NCBI GenBank assembly: GCA_963665155.2
Contig: CAXXFI010000002.1
Location: 1,178,001 to 1,242,000, forward strand
Direction of reading: 5' to 3'
Origin: UBA1141 sp963665155
Lineage (GTDB): Bacteria; Chloroflexota; Dehalococcoidia; Lucifugimonadales; UBA3495
Length of the DNA: 64,000 bases
The first letter of the stretch is position 1. Each line of letters opens with the position of its first letter. Positions 1-9,028 of the stretch are shown here, piece after piece. The notes below the pieces were generated by a model, which ran no database searches, was not told the DNA's origin, and saw only the letters and a list, made by a program, of their open reading frames with translations. The position numbers and the translations under genes were made by a program.

Positions 1-242
1 TCAGCCTCCGGCTTTTCACCTTCGCTGCGCACAAAGTCACCAATATCAAGACCCGACCAGTTACTCAATGCGGCAAGGCCATCGACATCGGGACGCCTAC
101 CTTGAGCCATTCGAGTTAACGTTGACGCACTTACGCCAGATTGGGCCGCTACCTGTTTCCACGTTAACCCACGAGCCAGCCTAGTGGACTCGAGGGCTGA
201 AAAGAACGAACCTGAGTCGAATGCTCCCTTTTTCCCAGCCAT
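1..242 (-). CDS. XRE-type helix-turn-helix regulator, 3' end cut by the window edge
   Basis: An open frame starts at an ATG at 242 and runs off the left edge (80 codons visible). The segment WKQVAAQSGVSASTLTRMAQG (about residues 32-52) reads as a classic HTH: helix 2, a GVS turn, then the recognition helix. It is followed by a leucine-rich helix ending in NWSGLDIGDF, as in small Cro/CI-type repressors and antitoxins. It is transcribed away from the 48-residue and E2-like genes at 407-1287, and a 39-bp perfect palindrome lies 15 bp upstream of its start. It is therefore a plausible autoregulator and possible regulator of the divergent pair. The regulatory link is inferred; the HTH is read directly. 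Confidence 0.75.
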   Translation of the reverse strand, partial: MAGKKGAFDSGSFFSALESTRLARGLTWKQVAAQSGVSASTLTRMAQGRRPDVDGLAALSNWSGLDIGDFVRSEGEKPEA

Positions 243-256
243 GTTCTGCGCTCTTT

Positions 257-295
257 TAATACCACTATTGCAATCAGATTGCAATAGTGGTATTA
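257..295. promoter_or_regulatory. Perfect 19-bp inverted repeat with 1-bp centre, candidate operator
   Basis: Positions 257-275 and 277-295 are exact reverse complements around a single A. Each arm contains ATTGCAAT, itself palindromic, so the site carries two dyads three bases apart. It lies just upstream of the HTH regulator start (242, minus strand) and 112 bp ahead of the divergent ORF at 407. No T-run follows on either side, which argues against a terminator. The position fits an operator bound by the adjacent HTH protein. Confidence 0.6.
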
Positions 296-406
296 TCATA
301 TAGCAATCGATCAACACTAACGCAATCATACCATAACCCGATCGCTGCTAACCACGGTGTGTATAGGCATTGGAGCCAATCGAATTCAAAGGGCAGGAGA
401 TAAATC

Positions 407-553
407 ATGAACAAGGCAAATAGGAGGCCCGAAGGAGTTCCACCAGTTGAGCCCGGTCGACCGGATGTACCTGGGAAGCCAACAGGGGTGCCTCAAGTTG
501 AAACACCTGGCAGGGAAGTAAGGCCTCAAAGGCCGCATGGAGGGGAGGCTTAA
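407..553 (+). CDS. 48-residue Pro/Gly-rich small protein ending in Gly-Gly-Glu-Ala
   Basis: The ATG at 407 is preceded by AGGAG with 7-bp spacing. The product is 48 residues with 11 prolines, no predicted globular core and no transmembrane segment. Its tail is PQRPHGGEA, so a diglycine lies two residues from the C-terminus. The stop at 551-553 is followed after only two bases by the start of an E2-like gene, indicating translational coupling. I do not recognise a family. One idea is a small disordered conjugation substrate or tag for the E2-like neighbour, exposed by removal of the last two residues. This is speculative; it could equally be a leader peptide or a non-functional ORF. Confidence 0.5.
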   Translation: MNKANRRPEGVPPVEPGRPDVPGKPTGVPQVETPGREVRPQRPHGGEA

Positions 554-555
554 CC

Positions 556-1287
556 ATGGCTCAGCATCAGAGCGCCGCCCGGTGGAGGGCCGAATGTCAG
601 GCTGTGCGGAAAGCATACCCTAGCGCTTGCTTATACCAACGCCGGAACGGACGGGGAGAGACCGTAGAAGGATGGCGAGTAGTCTTCGATCCTATCCCCG
701 ACCCGAAGGAAACGCCGCTCATCCTGGCGGACCTTGATGAGGGTCTACCAGTAAACATCGGGCCTTGGGGAAAGATCAGGCATTCTCGGAGCTGCGATTT
801 CGCTGCCGAGGATCATCGCAGGCAACGGGTCCGACTTTCCATCAGGCCTTTCACCGTGGAGTTGGAATATCCCAGCCAATGGATTGGCAAAGCTGGCCCC
901 GTGCACCCTAAGCTCCGAGTGTTGGACCCGGAAGTATCCTACGCGACACACCCGCACCATCCACACCTTTTCTACAACCAGCTAACAGAAGATAGCTGGG
1001 CCTGCCCTCTTTCAGCACAAGATACAACTTGGCAGTGGGAGATCGGGGGCACGGTGGAGTACCTAGACCATTGTGCCATATGGCTCCTCAAAACTGAGGT
1101 CTGGGTTGCTACAGGCGGCAGAGTTCTCCCTGACTTAGGGCTTTGGGTTGGTCCTGATACTTCGCATCGACCCATCGATGTCCTCGCGGAATCGGATATT
1201 GAATGTCCTTGTCGATGCGGAAGGGGTCAAAAATATGCAGATTGCTGCCTTGTTTCGGACGTGAGATCTGCGATCCAAACAATCTGA
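556..1287 (+). CDS. Prokaryotic E2 (UBC)-like protein with C-terminal SEC-C zinc motif
   Basis: The protein has 243 residues. Residues about 85-205 have the UBC/E2 layout: a strand FTVELEYP, a P-x-V-HPKLRVLDP stretch, HPHHPHLFYN, a candidate active cysteine in SWACPLS (Cys150), a helix with WLLKTEVW, then a TG..W.GP..SH tail seen in short prokaryotic E2-like proteins. The C-terminus carries a SEC-C motif, CPCRCGRGQKYADCC, with Cys217, Cys219, Cys230 and Cys231 as zinc ligands. No E1, JAB peptidase or recognisable ubiquitin-like gene is adjacent; the only partner is the 48-residue ORF two bases upstream. A decayed E2 with a SEC-C-like tail occurs at 18.2-18.7 kb in a CBASS-like locus. E2 fold and SEC-C are recognised by motif; activity is inferred. 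Confidence 0.7.
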   Translation: MAQHQSAARWRAECQAVRKAYPSACLYQRRNGRGETVEGWRVVFDPIPDPKETPLILADLDEGLPVNIGPWGKIRHSRSCDFAAEDHRRQRVRLSIRPFTVELEYPSQWIGKAGPVHPKLRVLDPEVSYATHPHHPHLFYNQLTEDSWACPLSAQDTTWQWEIGGTVEYLDHCAIWLLKTEVWVATGGRVLPDLGLWVGPDTSHRPIDVLAESDIECPCRCGRGQKYADCCLVSDVRSAIQTI

Positions 1288-2054
1288 TATCAAATATTCG
1301 CACTTGAAGGGCAACTTGCCAAAGCTGAGTACAAAGGCAATTGACTCTTTCACTCAATTTCAAATGTTAGTTCTCCAATGCTTCTTCACCCTCCTTGGAG
1401 CAGTTGCAATTGCAGTCGTAATTGAGTCGCCGCATTAGGCTATCGTGTTGTGTGCCGGGTTTTACTTATGTGGATTATTAACCCTTCCGTACGCTCGCAA
1501 GGTTTGGGAACGAAAGCTAGATTTCCACATCTAAGACACGTGTGCAGTAGTTGGTGCCCTTTCTTGCTGTTTCCCGGGCCATTTTCAGAGCAAATGTTCA
1601 GACCCATAAATAGCTCAGTGGTGTTACGGATTGAATTAGGGACATCCAGACTCCCGAGATAGACTAGAAGGAGTTTTTGGCGTGGAAGAAGGGATTCGAA
1701 CCCTCGCCACCCCTGAGGTGCTACCCGGTATCAGCGGGGCTCTCCGTATTTGTGGAGAACTACCAAGTATTTCATCAACTTGCCCGGACACTGCACCCTG
1801 TCTCCCACTGTTGGTAGAAAGATCGGTGTAGAAATTACCCCATCCTTTAACCGCAGCTCGGCGCCATGCTACCATGCCAACCTGGTAAATGCACGGTCTA
1901 CCACCTAGAATAATCCGAAACTGATTCGGTTTTGCAGAAGAGGGTTTCAGTATTCCTCGCCCAACCTTTGGAACTAGACTACCCAGAAAAAATGAACGAC
2001 GCCCCTCTGGGAGAGTAGAAAGCACTCTTAACCGTCTTCAGCAAGGTATGAATT
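1288..2054. other. Stretch without a credible gene
   Basis: No frame has good codon structure or a recognisable domain. Its one structured piece is a tRNA-Gly 3'-end fragment at 1678-1706. Confidence 0.5.
1678..1706 (-). repeat. tRNA-Gly 3'-end fragment (copy 1)
   Basis: On the minus strand this reads as the T-arm and acceptor end of the tRNA-Gly at 4720-4794, including the GGTTCGAATCC T-loop and a CCA end. The match fails upstream of the T-arm, so it is not a functional tRNA. Such 3'-end copies are typical footprints of integration at tRNA genes. Confidence 0.55.
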
Positions 2055-2756
2055 ATGCCAAAAAATAAGGCTGCGTTTACAACAATATCCGAAGGTGTTC
2101 TTACCATTTGCACCTACACCGAGTTCGCCCCGTTTTCGTACGAAGAGGGGGGAGACATTGTAGGTACTGATATTAGTTTGCTTAGAGAGTTTGCAGCGGA
2201 AATGGACCTTGGGGTAGAGATCAAAAAGAGGGACTTTGCCGGTCTGTGGGAAACTCCCGGCAATGGCGATTGCGATGTATCTGCTGCGGGCATGATGGAG
2301 TACGAGGATCGTCATCTTGGGGAAAACGCTGTGTGGAGCGAGCCTTATATGCTTGTAACCAGATCTTTGTTGATACGCAGATCAGATTTGGACATTCTTA
2401 GGCGTCCTGAAGATTTCGAGGGCAAAAAAATAGTCGTAACTCCTACATCCAGCGCCCATATCGATGGCGACCTCAGGTACAAACCGTTAGGGGCTACGAT
2501 AATTCCATTCGTGCCTTCACAGGATGAAGTCGTGTCGCAGTTATTATCAGGGGAGATAGACGCCTTTGGAGAAGGTGATGCCAGTAATGAATATCTCGCT
2601 GGGAAATATCTTGATGAGGGTGGGGAAAGATTGTTAGCCTTAACCGACGTCCATTCGATGGAAAACCCGGAGCTTTTAAGGTTTGCGGTAAGATCGGTGG
2701 ACGAAAGGCTTCCAGCCGCCCTGAACGAGTACCTTAGAAAGATACAAATATTTTAG
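2055..2756 (+). CDS. Family 3 substrate-binding-like protein without a signal peptide
   Basis: The 233-residue product has the bacterial solute-binding protein family 3 pattern. The first lobe starts with GVLTICTYTEFAPFSY and GTDISLLREFAAEM. The hinge has DCDVSAAGMM and the phrase YMLVTRSLLIRRSD. The second lobe has FEGKKIVVTPTSSAHIDGDL and GEIDAFGEGDASNEYL. These proteins usually bind amino acids for an ABC importer or a sensor. Here there is no export signal or lipobox and no permease or ATPase next door, so it may act in the cytoplasm, be a relic, or start upstream in lost sequence. The gene lies between two tRNA-Gly 3'-end fragments. Confidence 0.75.
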   Translation: MPKNKAAFTTISEGVLTICTYTEFAPFSYEEGGDIVGTDISLLREFAAEMDLGVEIKKRDFAGLWETPGNGDCDVSAAGMMEYEDRHLGENAVWSEPYMLVTRSLLIRRSDLDILRRPEDFEGKKIVVTPTSSAHIDGDLRYKPLGATIIPFVPSQDEVVSQLLSGEIDAFGEGDASNEYLAGKYLDEGGERLLALTDVHSMENPELLRFAVRSVDERLPAALNEYLRKIQIF

Positions 2757-2877
2757 CAGCAACCTGAGCTAACTAAGTTCGACACAAACTCGACACGAAA
2801 AGTCGGAATTCCTTATACGTACCTGGATGCCTTCGCACATGGGGTGCTTTCCCGTGGGCTGTTTGGTTTCTAGGGTT

Positions 2878-2931
2878 TGGAGCGCAAGGAGGGATTCGAA
2901 CCCTCGACCCCCTCCTTGGCATGGAGGTGCT
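2878..2931 (-). repeat. tRNA-Gly 3'-half fragment (copy 2)
   Basis: About 54 bp match the tRNA-Gly at 4720-4794 from the end of the D-arm through the anticodon stem-loop, variable region, T-arm and acceptor 3' strand with CCA, with few mismatches. The 5' half is replaced by unrelated sequence. A short conserved stretch just beyond the 3' end (TCTAGG-type) is also shared with the intact tRNA locus. This is consistent with an attachment-site duplicate. Confidence 0.65.
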
Positions 2932-3341
2932 AATTAGTTTAGGGAGTCTCCCCATATCCTTCTGTGGCTGCGGATTTGCCATTGCTGTGCCTGGGCATAT
3001 CACGAGCTCTCCGCCTGTTGGTATAATGATTGGCACAAATTCTTCCGCAACTTTGGATGGCGGCGAGGCTCAACCTTCACGTACCGGGAACCCTGGGCCC
3101 GCGTAATCTCAAAAAACCGACTAGGATAGACCAGGACTTCCGGTTTTCTACGGGGACTCAGGGTGTGTTTCAAATCGTTGAGGCCTGAGCCGAGGCTAAT
3201 TGGCGTGGTGTAAGCCACCCAGAAAAATAACCGCTAAAACTATCGGCGGCACCAATTATGGGGATATGACCAAGCTCCTGCCAATACGTACCGAACCTTC
3301 CAGTCTTTCAACTTTCCGACTCCTCCATTTATGAGCCAGCT
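2932..3341. other. Stretch without a credible gene
   Basis: No recognisable coding frame is seen between the tRNA fragment and the MFS gene. Confidence 0.4.
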
Positions 3342-4499
3342 ATGAGCCAGCGCCGGTTTATAGTAGCGGTTGCGTTGAGTCTACCCTTCACCCAGAGTGC
3401 GAACCTAATGTTGGCCCCGTTGTTGGTCGCTATGACCATAGAGTTCGACACTTCAGTGGCGGTCGCCGGACAGCTTGCCACAGTCACCTTTGCCGCATGG
3501 GGCGTCTCCGTGGTCACCGTGGGGCCGCTGTCCGACTCCTTGGGCCGGCGTCCGGTGGCGCTAGCTGGGCTTACGTTGCTTGCCATAAGCGTACTGGCAT
3601 CGGCATTCGCTCCCAATCTAGCAACATTGATGGTTCTCAGGGCGGTAACCGGTATAGGGGGCGGCATGATCCCTCCCAACAGCATGGCGGCTGTGGCCGA
3701 CTCCGTGCCAGCCGCTCGCCGCTCCCGAACCGTGGGCGGGATGATGGCATTCGCCACGCTGTCTGCGGTGATTGGCTTGCCCTTGGTGGCAGTGGCAGCC
3801 AATGCCGGAAGCTGGCGACTGCCGTTCATATTGATTGGTTCGCTATTGGCTGCCTGCGCTGTTTTGAATTGGTTCTGGTTCCCCAAAGGCGACGGCGCAA
3901 CGACTCGGTCCTTTTCGTTCTTCTCAAGATACCGAACTCTGTTGACCCTCGCCGTGTTTCGGTCAGCTTTAGCAGTGAACTTTGCCCAGCGTATCGCCTA
4001 CATGGCCTTAGTAGGTTATGTTGCGGCGTATCTAATCGACATCTACGAGATGAGTGTGGGCGCAGTAGCGTTGCCCTTGGCCTGCTTAGGGATTGGCACG
4101 GCGGTAGGCAGTTATTTCGGCGGATTTGTGGCCGGCAGAGAGGACAGGATGCGCATAATCGCCGCCACTGCCGTGGCCGGAGGAGCAGCGGCCTTGTTGG
4201 CGTTTTTGATCGACGTTTCGCTGTGGACCGATGGGGCAATCGCTACGGCAGCAGCATTATTGCTGAGCGTCGGCTGGCCGGTGATTATTACGTTTAGCAC
4301 CGAGGTTTCCGGCCAATCTCGGGCCACCGGTGTTGGCTTGGTAGGCGCAAGCAACCAATCTGGAAGCGTAGGAGGGACTGCCTTGGGCGGCATACTGTTG
4401 GCTGTCATAGGGTTCCCGGGAATTGGATATCTATGTCTTGGCGCGGGCGCATTCTCGGCTATTGTCATCGCACTCTTCATGCGACCCGTCAGGAAGTGA
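3342..4499 (+). CDS. Major facilitator superfamily transporter
   Basis: The product has 385 residues with about 12 hydrophobic segments. The MFS signature loop between helices 2 and 3 reads GPLSDSLGRRPVAL (about residues 60-73), and helix 4 has RAVTGIGGGMIPP, as in drug/H+ antiporter-like members. The size fits a 12-helix inner-membrane carrier. A nearby ATG at 3331 runs into a stop after four codons, so the ATG at 3342 is the start. The substrate cannot be told. The gene lies alone between a tRNA-Gly fragment and the intact tRNA-Gly, so it may be horizontally acquired cargo. Confidence 0.88.
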   Translation: MSQRRFIVAVALSLPFTQSANLMLAPLLVAMTIEFDTSVAVAGQLATVTFAAWGVSVVTVGPLSDSLGRRPVALAGLTLLAISVLASAFAPNLATLMVLRAVTGIGGGMIPPNSMAAVADSVPAARRSRTVGGMMAFATLSAVIGLPLVAVAANAGSWRLPFILIGSLLAACAVLNWFWFPKGDGATTRSFSFFSRYRTLLTLAVFRSALAVNFAQRIAYMALVGYVAAYLIDIYEMSVGAVALPLACLGIGTAVGSYFGGFVAGREDRMRIIAATAVAGGAAALLAFLIDVSLWTDGAIATAAALLLSVGWPVIITFSTEVSGQSRATGVGLVGASNQSGSVGGTALGGILLAVIGFPGIGYLCLGAGAFSAIVIALFMRPVRK

Positions 4500-4674
4500 A
4501 CCCATGTTACTCAACTTACTCAACGGATTGTGATGGTTACCGACAAAATTAAAGCAATCTACGGGACTGATTAAATAATGGGGACCGGGTAATCTTCCGG
4601 ACTGCCCTCCGGTAAATTATGAAAGCCAGGGTTCCCCAGAATTCTTCTAGATATTTGGTACAGTGAGGCAAAAC

Positions 4675-4705
4675 AATAGCCCTCGGGCTTCCCCCGAAGG
4701 CTATT
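4675..4705 (-). terminator. Hairpin terminator downstream of tRNA-Gly
   Basis: AATAGCC and GGCTATT arms enclose a CGGG/CCCG stem. Read on the minus strand, the hairpin is followed by GTTTT. It lies 15 bp past the tRNA 3' end. Confidence 0.7.
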
Positions 4706-4719
4706 TTATATCTAGGTTT

Positions 4720-4794
<75 letters not shown>

Positions 4795-4983
4795 ATCCTG
4801 TGGTGGTGCCGCCCAAGCTTTGGGCTTGAACCGCTGTAGACCCTTCCAGACTCGGGATAACCTTCGGTTGCAGCACCTAGACGGTGGCGTCCGACTGGTC
4901 CTTTGTGCCTGGAGAGGCGTTTTCTAGTATACACGATGGACACCGTGCCGTGTCCATAGGCTGATTCGTTCTTGGGACAATTT

Positions 4984-5019
4984 AATGGTGGGAGAGGTGT
5001 GCCAACTCCTCCCACCATT
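4984..5019 (-). terminator. Hairpin downstream of the VOC gene
   Basis: AATGGTGGGAG pairs with CTCCCACCATT across an about 14-base loop. It lies 67 bp after the VOC gene stop. Only a weak AT-rich tail follows on the minus strand. Confidence 0.5.
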
Positions 5020-5085
5020 TCGTTCAGCAGTAATTGCCCTTGGCCGGAGCGTGAACCTCGCTGGGGCCAGCGTGAGACTTTAGGG

Positions 5086-5529
5086 CTAGTAGTAACGCAA
5101 CTCGACGACGTTGTTGTCCGGGTCGTAGATGTACAGCGACGTCCCATCACCGTGGGAGCCCCAACGCTTTCCCGGCCCGGCCTGAATCCCGACGCCTATA
5201 GCTTCGAACTTGGCCTTCAGTTCTTCCATGTCAGTGGGCTCGATTACCATGCAGTAGTGGTCCTGGTTCTTGATCCCTTCTTTCCCAATGGTTTCCTGGT
5301 CAGAACCGAAGAAGTCGATGATCGTGTCGGCGTTGAGCCTGGCCGACGGGAAGCGAATCTCCCCGGCCCACCATTGGTCCACTCGCTCAGACGGCATCCC
5401 CAGGGTCTCACAGTAAAATCTGAGAGACTCCTCGACATCTTTTACCCGGAGCACAATGTGGTCCATTTCCGTGATTTTTACCAATGCCTTTGATTGGTCG
5501 ATAGCAAGATTCTCTTGTGTAGTGGCCAT
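5086..5529 (-). CDS. VOC (glyoxalase/dioxygenase-fold) family protein
   Basis: The 147-residue product has two beta-alpha-beta-beta-beta modules. It opens with EMDHIVLRVKDVEESLRFYC, a metal-ligand His position followed by the typical helix. It continues with NQDHYCMVIEP (second His) and ends with SLYIYDPDNNVVELRYY, where the Glu would complete the metal site. The family includes glyoxalase I, fosfomycin-resistance proteins and extradiol dioxygenases; the substrate is not evident. Purine-rich sequence (GGAGGTTTCCC) precedes the ATG at 5529. No operon partner is seen. Confidence 0.88.
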   Translation of the reverse strand: MATTQENLAIDQSKALVKITEMDHIVLRVKDVEESLRFYCETLGMPSERVDQWWAGEIRFPSARLNADTIIDFFGSDQETIGKEGIKNQDHYCMVIEPTDMEELKAKFEAIGVGIQAGPGKRWGSHGDGTSLYIYDPDNNVVELRYY

Positions 5530-5690
5530 GGGAAACCTCCTGCATCGTCTTTATCGTGATGGTCTATTATGACGGTATTTACTTAGTTTTGTACCTGCTT
5601 AGTATACCCGATGCCGGTGCAGGTCGTCTCCGCCGGTTTTTGCTGGTGCAGCCAAGCTACGACGTGCAGGTATATCCGAGCCAGCGGCGG

Positions 5691-6269
5691 CTAACCCGCG
5701 GCGAAGGGCTTTGGCCCCAGCATACCGGGGTTCGTCGCTGCTGCGTCGTGCATCGCGATTACCCCGCTGGCCAAGGCTTTCAACCCTGCTATAGCATCGG
5801 GATCGGCCAGTTGACCGTCCTGAAAGTGGCGGGATTGGAGATAAACCCCTCCTGGCACAATATGAGCGCCAAACCAGGTCAGCACCGGTCGTAGTTGGGT
5901 GTCGACGGCTAGGAAGTGATGGTCGGTGGAGCCCATGCCCACCAGTCCGCAGACCTTCCCCATCAGTCCTTCCACCGGAATCAAGTCAAGCAAGTTCTTC
6001 AGCGAGGCGGTGAAAGACGCTCGGAAAATCGGCGTGGCAATCAGGTACATGTCGACGGCCATCACTTGCTGCACCACCGCTTCCGTGTCGTCGGTGAAGG
6101 CTGATAAAGGTCGACCATCGGCGAAGGAAATGCGGTGATCACCCAAGTGGAGCAGGCTAGTGGTAATTGATGTCGCCTGCTGGTCTACCGATTCCAGGGC
6201 CAGTTCTAAGGCCCGATGCAATCTGCCCGGTGGAGTCACCGACCCGTGAATTCCAAGCAAGGTTGGCAA
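5691..6269 (-). CDS. NADPH-dependent FMN reductase-like flavoprotein
   Basis: The flavodoxin-like fold is shown by an N-terminal strand LLGIHGSVTPPGR (FMN phosphate loop), the central IATPIFRASFTASLKNLLDL segment, a hallmark of NADPH-dependent FMN/chromate/azo reductases, and the strand KVCGLVGMGSTDHHFLAVDTQLRPVL. I place the start at the TTG at 6269 because AGGAGG lies six bases ahead of it; an ATG at 6305 would extend the protein with no similar signal. The predicted product has 192 residues. It probably reduces FMN or quinone-like substrates with NADPH. It stands alone. Confidence 0.82.
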   Translation of the reverse strand: MPTLLGIHGSVTPPGRLHRALELALESVDQQATSITTSLLHLGDHRISFADGRPLSAFTDDTEAVVQQVMAVDMYLIATPIFRASFTASLKNLLDLIPVEGLMGKVCGLVGMGSTDHHFLAVDTQLRPVLTWFGAHIVPGGVYLQSRHFQDGQLADPDAIAGLKALASGVIAMHDAAATNPGMLGPKPFAAG

Positions 6270-6438
6270 TGGGAGCCTCCTGGTTATGGTTCTAATCGCG
6301 GACATCAGGCCGGGATTGTCAGCCCTTCAAGGACAACCGAGGGGCCGCTCTATTTGGCCGCTCTAGCCACGATGATAGCATCATCCACCGTATGACTGAC
6401 CTAGGGTCCAATTTATGCCGAAGGAATCCCCCTAAATT

Positions 6439-7149
6439 TTGCACGAAAACTTCTATCCTGGGATCCTTAGCCCTGAGGAATGGGACACCTTGCAACAACG
6501 TCTAACAATCAGGCGAGAAGGCCAGCACCGGGGGCGCACGGATTCCAGGCAGTATCTCCTTTCAGGTATTGCACGTTGTGGTCATTGCGGCGGGCCAATG
6601 GGAGGCACCAGTCCCGGTTTAAAACAATATTATCTTTGCCGATACCACAAAAAAGCCAGTGCTCGCTGTGAAGAACGAAATTCCCATAAATTGACTGAAT
6701 TGGAAGATGCCATCTTGGAGCACTTAGGGCAATACTCTGATCCCACACGGGTCCGTGAATTGCTGAAAGCCGATGGGGAAGAGTTGGACGGCAGGGACGA
6801 AACCGACCTTGCCAGGGTAACTGCCCGACTGGCCGATTTGGAGCAAGCATTTCTGAATGACTTGGACAGGGTAGACCGGGCGATAATGACCGAGGATGAG
6901 TACGTAAAGAGGCAAGAGGTTCGGCGTCAAGAGCAGGAGGGCTTGCAATCCCACAAGGCGGAGTTAGAAGCCAAGCTTGAGGCCCAAAGGGATTTGGCCG
7001 CTCAGGCGGCGAGCGTACCGGTCAGGGTGGGCTCGTTTTTGCAGGATTTCAAGGAAATGGATGTGAGGCAGGCCAGGGCTTTATTGCAAGGGATTCTTAA
7101 GGTTGCTCACGTGTTTAAAGACGGCCGCATAGATTTAGAGTTCAGGTAA
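6439..7149 (+). pseudogene. Truncated large serine recombinase (zinc-ribbon and coiled-coil part)
   Basis: The 236-codon frame encodes the C-terminal half of a large serine integrase. It holds an end of the recombinase domain (ILSPEEWDTLQQRL), a zinc ribbon with CGHCGGPM and CRYHKKASARC, and a long charged coiled coil. The N-terminal resolvase domain with the catalytic serine is absent, a stop lies just upstream in frame, and the only start is a weak TTG. It is a remnant of an integrated element, possibly related to the att-like tRNA fragments upstream. Confidence 0.8.
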
Positions 7150-7277
7150 ACAGAACGTCATCCACTGTTTAGCAAGTCCAATCCAAGGCCTCGGCTGTAA
7201 ATAGGTTCCATGCTTCGGATCTACAAATTATCCCGAGTTCCGGTTGTCCGTTAATTGGGCTTCACCGGCTCACCAAA

Positions 7278-7547
7278 CTAGGGACGGCGAGGCGGCGGGT
7301 AACCCGAGTGATCGACAAGGCGCTGGGCATCTCGTTCGCTTATTAGAATGGTATATTCAAAAATCACCTGAGCCAACTTGAATACTGTGTCACGACTAGG
7401 GACTCGATTACCCTTCAGTATTCTTGTTATGGTGCTGGGACTAAGCTTAGCCATTTGTGCGAGTCGATACGCGGTAATTTGGCAGCGTGCCATTAGTTTA
7501 CGCAGGTAATTTCGAAAGTTCTTAAACCGATCATTCTTTTGATTCAT
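7278..7547 (-). CDS. Small XRE-family HTH protein
   Basis: The product has 89 residues. The HTH spans about residues 21-55, with ITAYRLAQMAKLSPSTITRI followed by LKGNRVPSRDTVFKLAQVI. The start at 7547 has a good ribosome binding site, AAGGAG with 8-bp spacing. It is probably a DNA-binding regulator left from the same mobile element as the neighbouring serine recombinase. No partner toxin gene is recognised. Confidence 0.78.
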   Translation of the reverse strand: MNQKNDRFKNFRNYLRKLMARCQITAYRLAQMAKLSPSTITRILKGNRVPSRDTVFKLAQVIFEYTILISERDAQRLVDHSGYPPPRRP

Positions 7548-8871
7548 AAATCAATCTCCTTAGTTAGTTCATGTTCTTAATAACGTTTCGGTCGGGCATA
7601 TAGCTGATCGGGCGCTCCTCCTCCAGGTGTTCTAGCCCTACGCTCCAGTATCGCTGCGGAATGCATTGCCGATACCGGGTTTGTGAGGATTTCGGGCGGT
7701 GTTCCTCGGACCGAAACGATGTACTCCCGATGTCCATTTCGTACATTCGGTTCATTAAAATCACTCTTAGTCATGACGAACTAAGCCGATGCAAAACGCT
7801 GCGTCGACGGCCGGCGCAGGATGTGGAAGAAATCGGGCCGACAGGTTGCGCGGCAGTAGGTTGGGAACCTTGCCGACAGGGGTGAGATCGCCGAGAGGGT
7901 ATCCCAGATTCGGGATTGGAACCAAACGGGCAACCTTTTTATTCATCGCTGTTCCGACTCCATGTATCGCTAGGAATAAAGTGCGGAGCCGGAAAAACAA
8001 AACGTGCGGTGTCTTTCGAACTCCGCACGTCTAATTCTATTGTTATAGGCAGAGCCTTTGAAGTCAATAGTTTGTGTCTGAAGTCCATCAACAACGATCA
8101 GTAGGGCCCAGCGAATCTTCCTCCCCTCGCTAGAAAGGATTTTCCTATGGACAGTACTCAGATTGACCAGCCCGAAATGTATATGGGACGTCATTATGCT
8201 GGGAACAGGCTTTACATTATCTTGGGGACTGTTCTTGGGCCCGGTTCTTGAGGGCCACCTAAATCATTGAAGAATCTTTTTATTGCGAGCGTCCCTACTC
8301 GGTAGCGGATTGTGAGTAACAACCCGTTATCTAGGATTGGATAAGGGGCAACAAAGCTCGAAAATTAATTGTGAGTTATCGGCTAATTTATTCCCCTGCA
8401 CAACCATCATAGGCTACTCGATTTTCTTGCGGTTAGGCAAATGATCGACCAATTAGGCATCGACCAGCCACCTACCGAGCATCAACCGAGCATCATTTTT
8501 CAACAATGCTTTGCAATTTAGTTGCCGATTGTTTGACTCCAGGCTCGGTCGTATCTGGATATTTACCCGATGTAATGCGACCAAAGCTATCCACGCCTAA
8601 ATCGGGTTCATCTTGAACAAGTTATTCCGTGTTATTTGCCTCAAATAAAGTTTTATTACTTCACGGCGGCTAGTAATGCCAGCCCATGGTGCTCAATACA
8701 GAGAAACATAGCTTAAGTTGGCTGAGTTATATCTGATCTAGCGGACGAGCTGAAACCTTAGTTGTGGTGGATTTGGGGGAGGGCCGGCTGTTCACTATTT
8801 GCAAACGCCATTGGTCCTCTGGTTGCCCGGCAAGCGTTAAATAAGATGAGATTTAGATTCTCGACGGGGCC
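7548..8871. other. Gene-poor stretch
   Basis: No domain is recognised in any frame. Two small ORFs are possible but unsupported: 7577-7774 on the minus strand (65 codons, ending 30 bp before the HTH gene, weak ribosome site) and 8147-8251 on the plus strand (34 codons, AAAGGA upstream). The composition is AT-richer than its surroundings. Confidence 0.35.
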
Positions 8872-9028
8872 TTCAACTCTCGAGCCCGTCTCAGAAGTCA
8901 AAAGTGCAAACAGATCACGTAATGGATTTCGCCCAATTAGTCATGTTTGGGCCTAATATCACGAATTATCATCGTTGGCCGACGTGATCGTTTCTAAGTG
9001 GCATTCTGAGACAGGCTCGAGAGTCGAA
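8872..9028 (+). mobile_element. MITE-like element with about 25-bp terminal inverted repeats (copy 1)
   Basis: The ends read CTCTCGAGCCCGTCTCAGAA and, in reverse complement, CTCTCGAGCCTGTCTCAGAA. The match extends outward to TTCRACTCTC. The roughly 157-bp body has no coding capacity and is clearly homologous to the body of the copy at 13344-13500 in opposite orientation (shared blocks GTTTGGGCCTAATAT-like and TATCATCGTTGGCCGACG). It ends exactly where the TPR gene at 9029 is cut. Confidence 0.75.

Noticed and set aside
2055..2756. SBP gene as part of an ABC uptake operon
   Set aside because: No permease or ATPase gene lies nearby and no export signal is visible.
7577..7774. 65-codon minus-strand ORF ahead of the HTH gene as a toxin-antitoxin partner
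   Set aside because: No toxin family is recognised and the ribosome site is weak. Overlapping frames of similar length exist in the same stretch.
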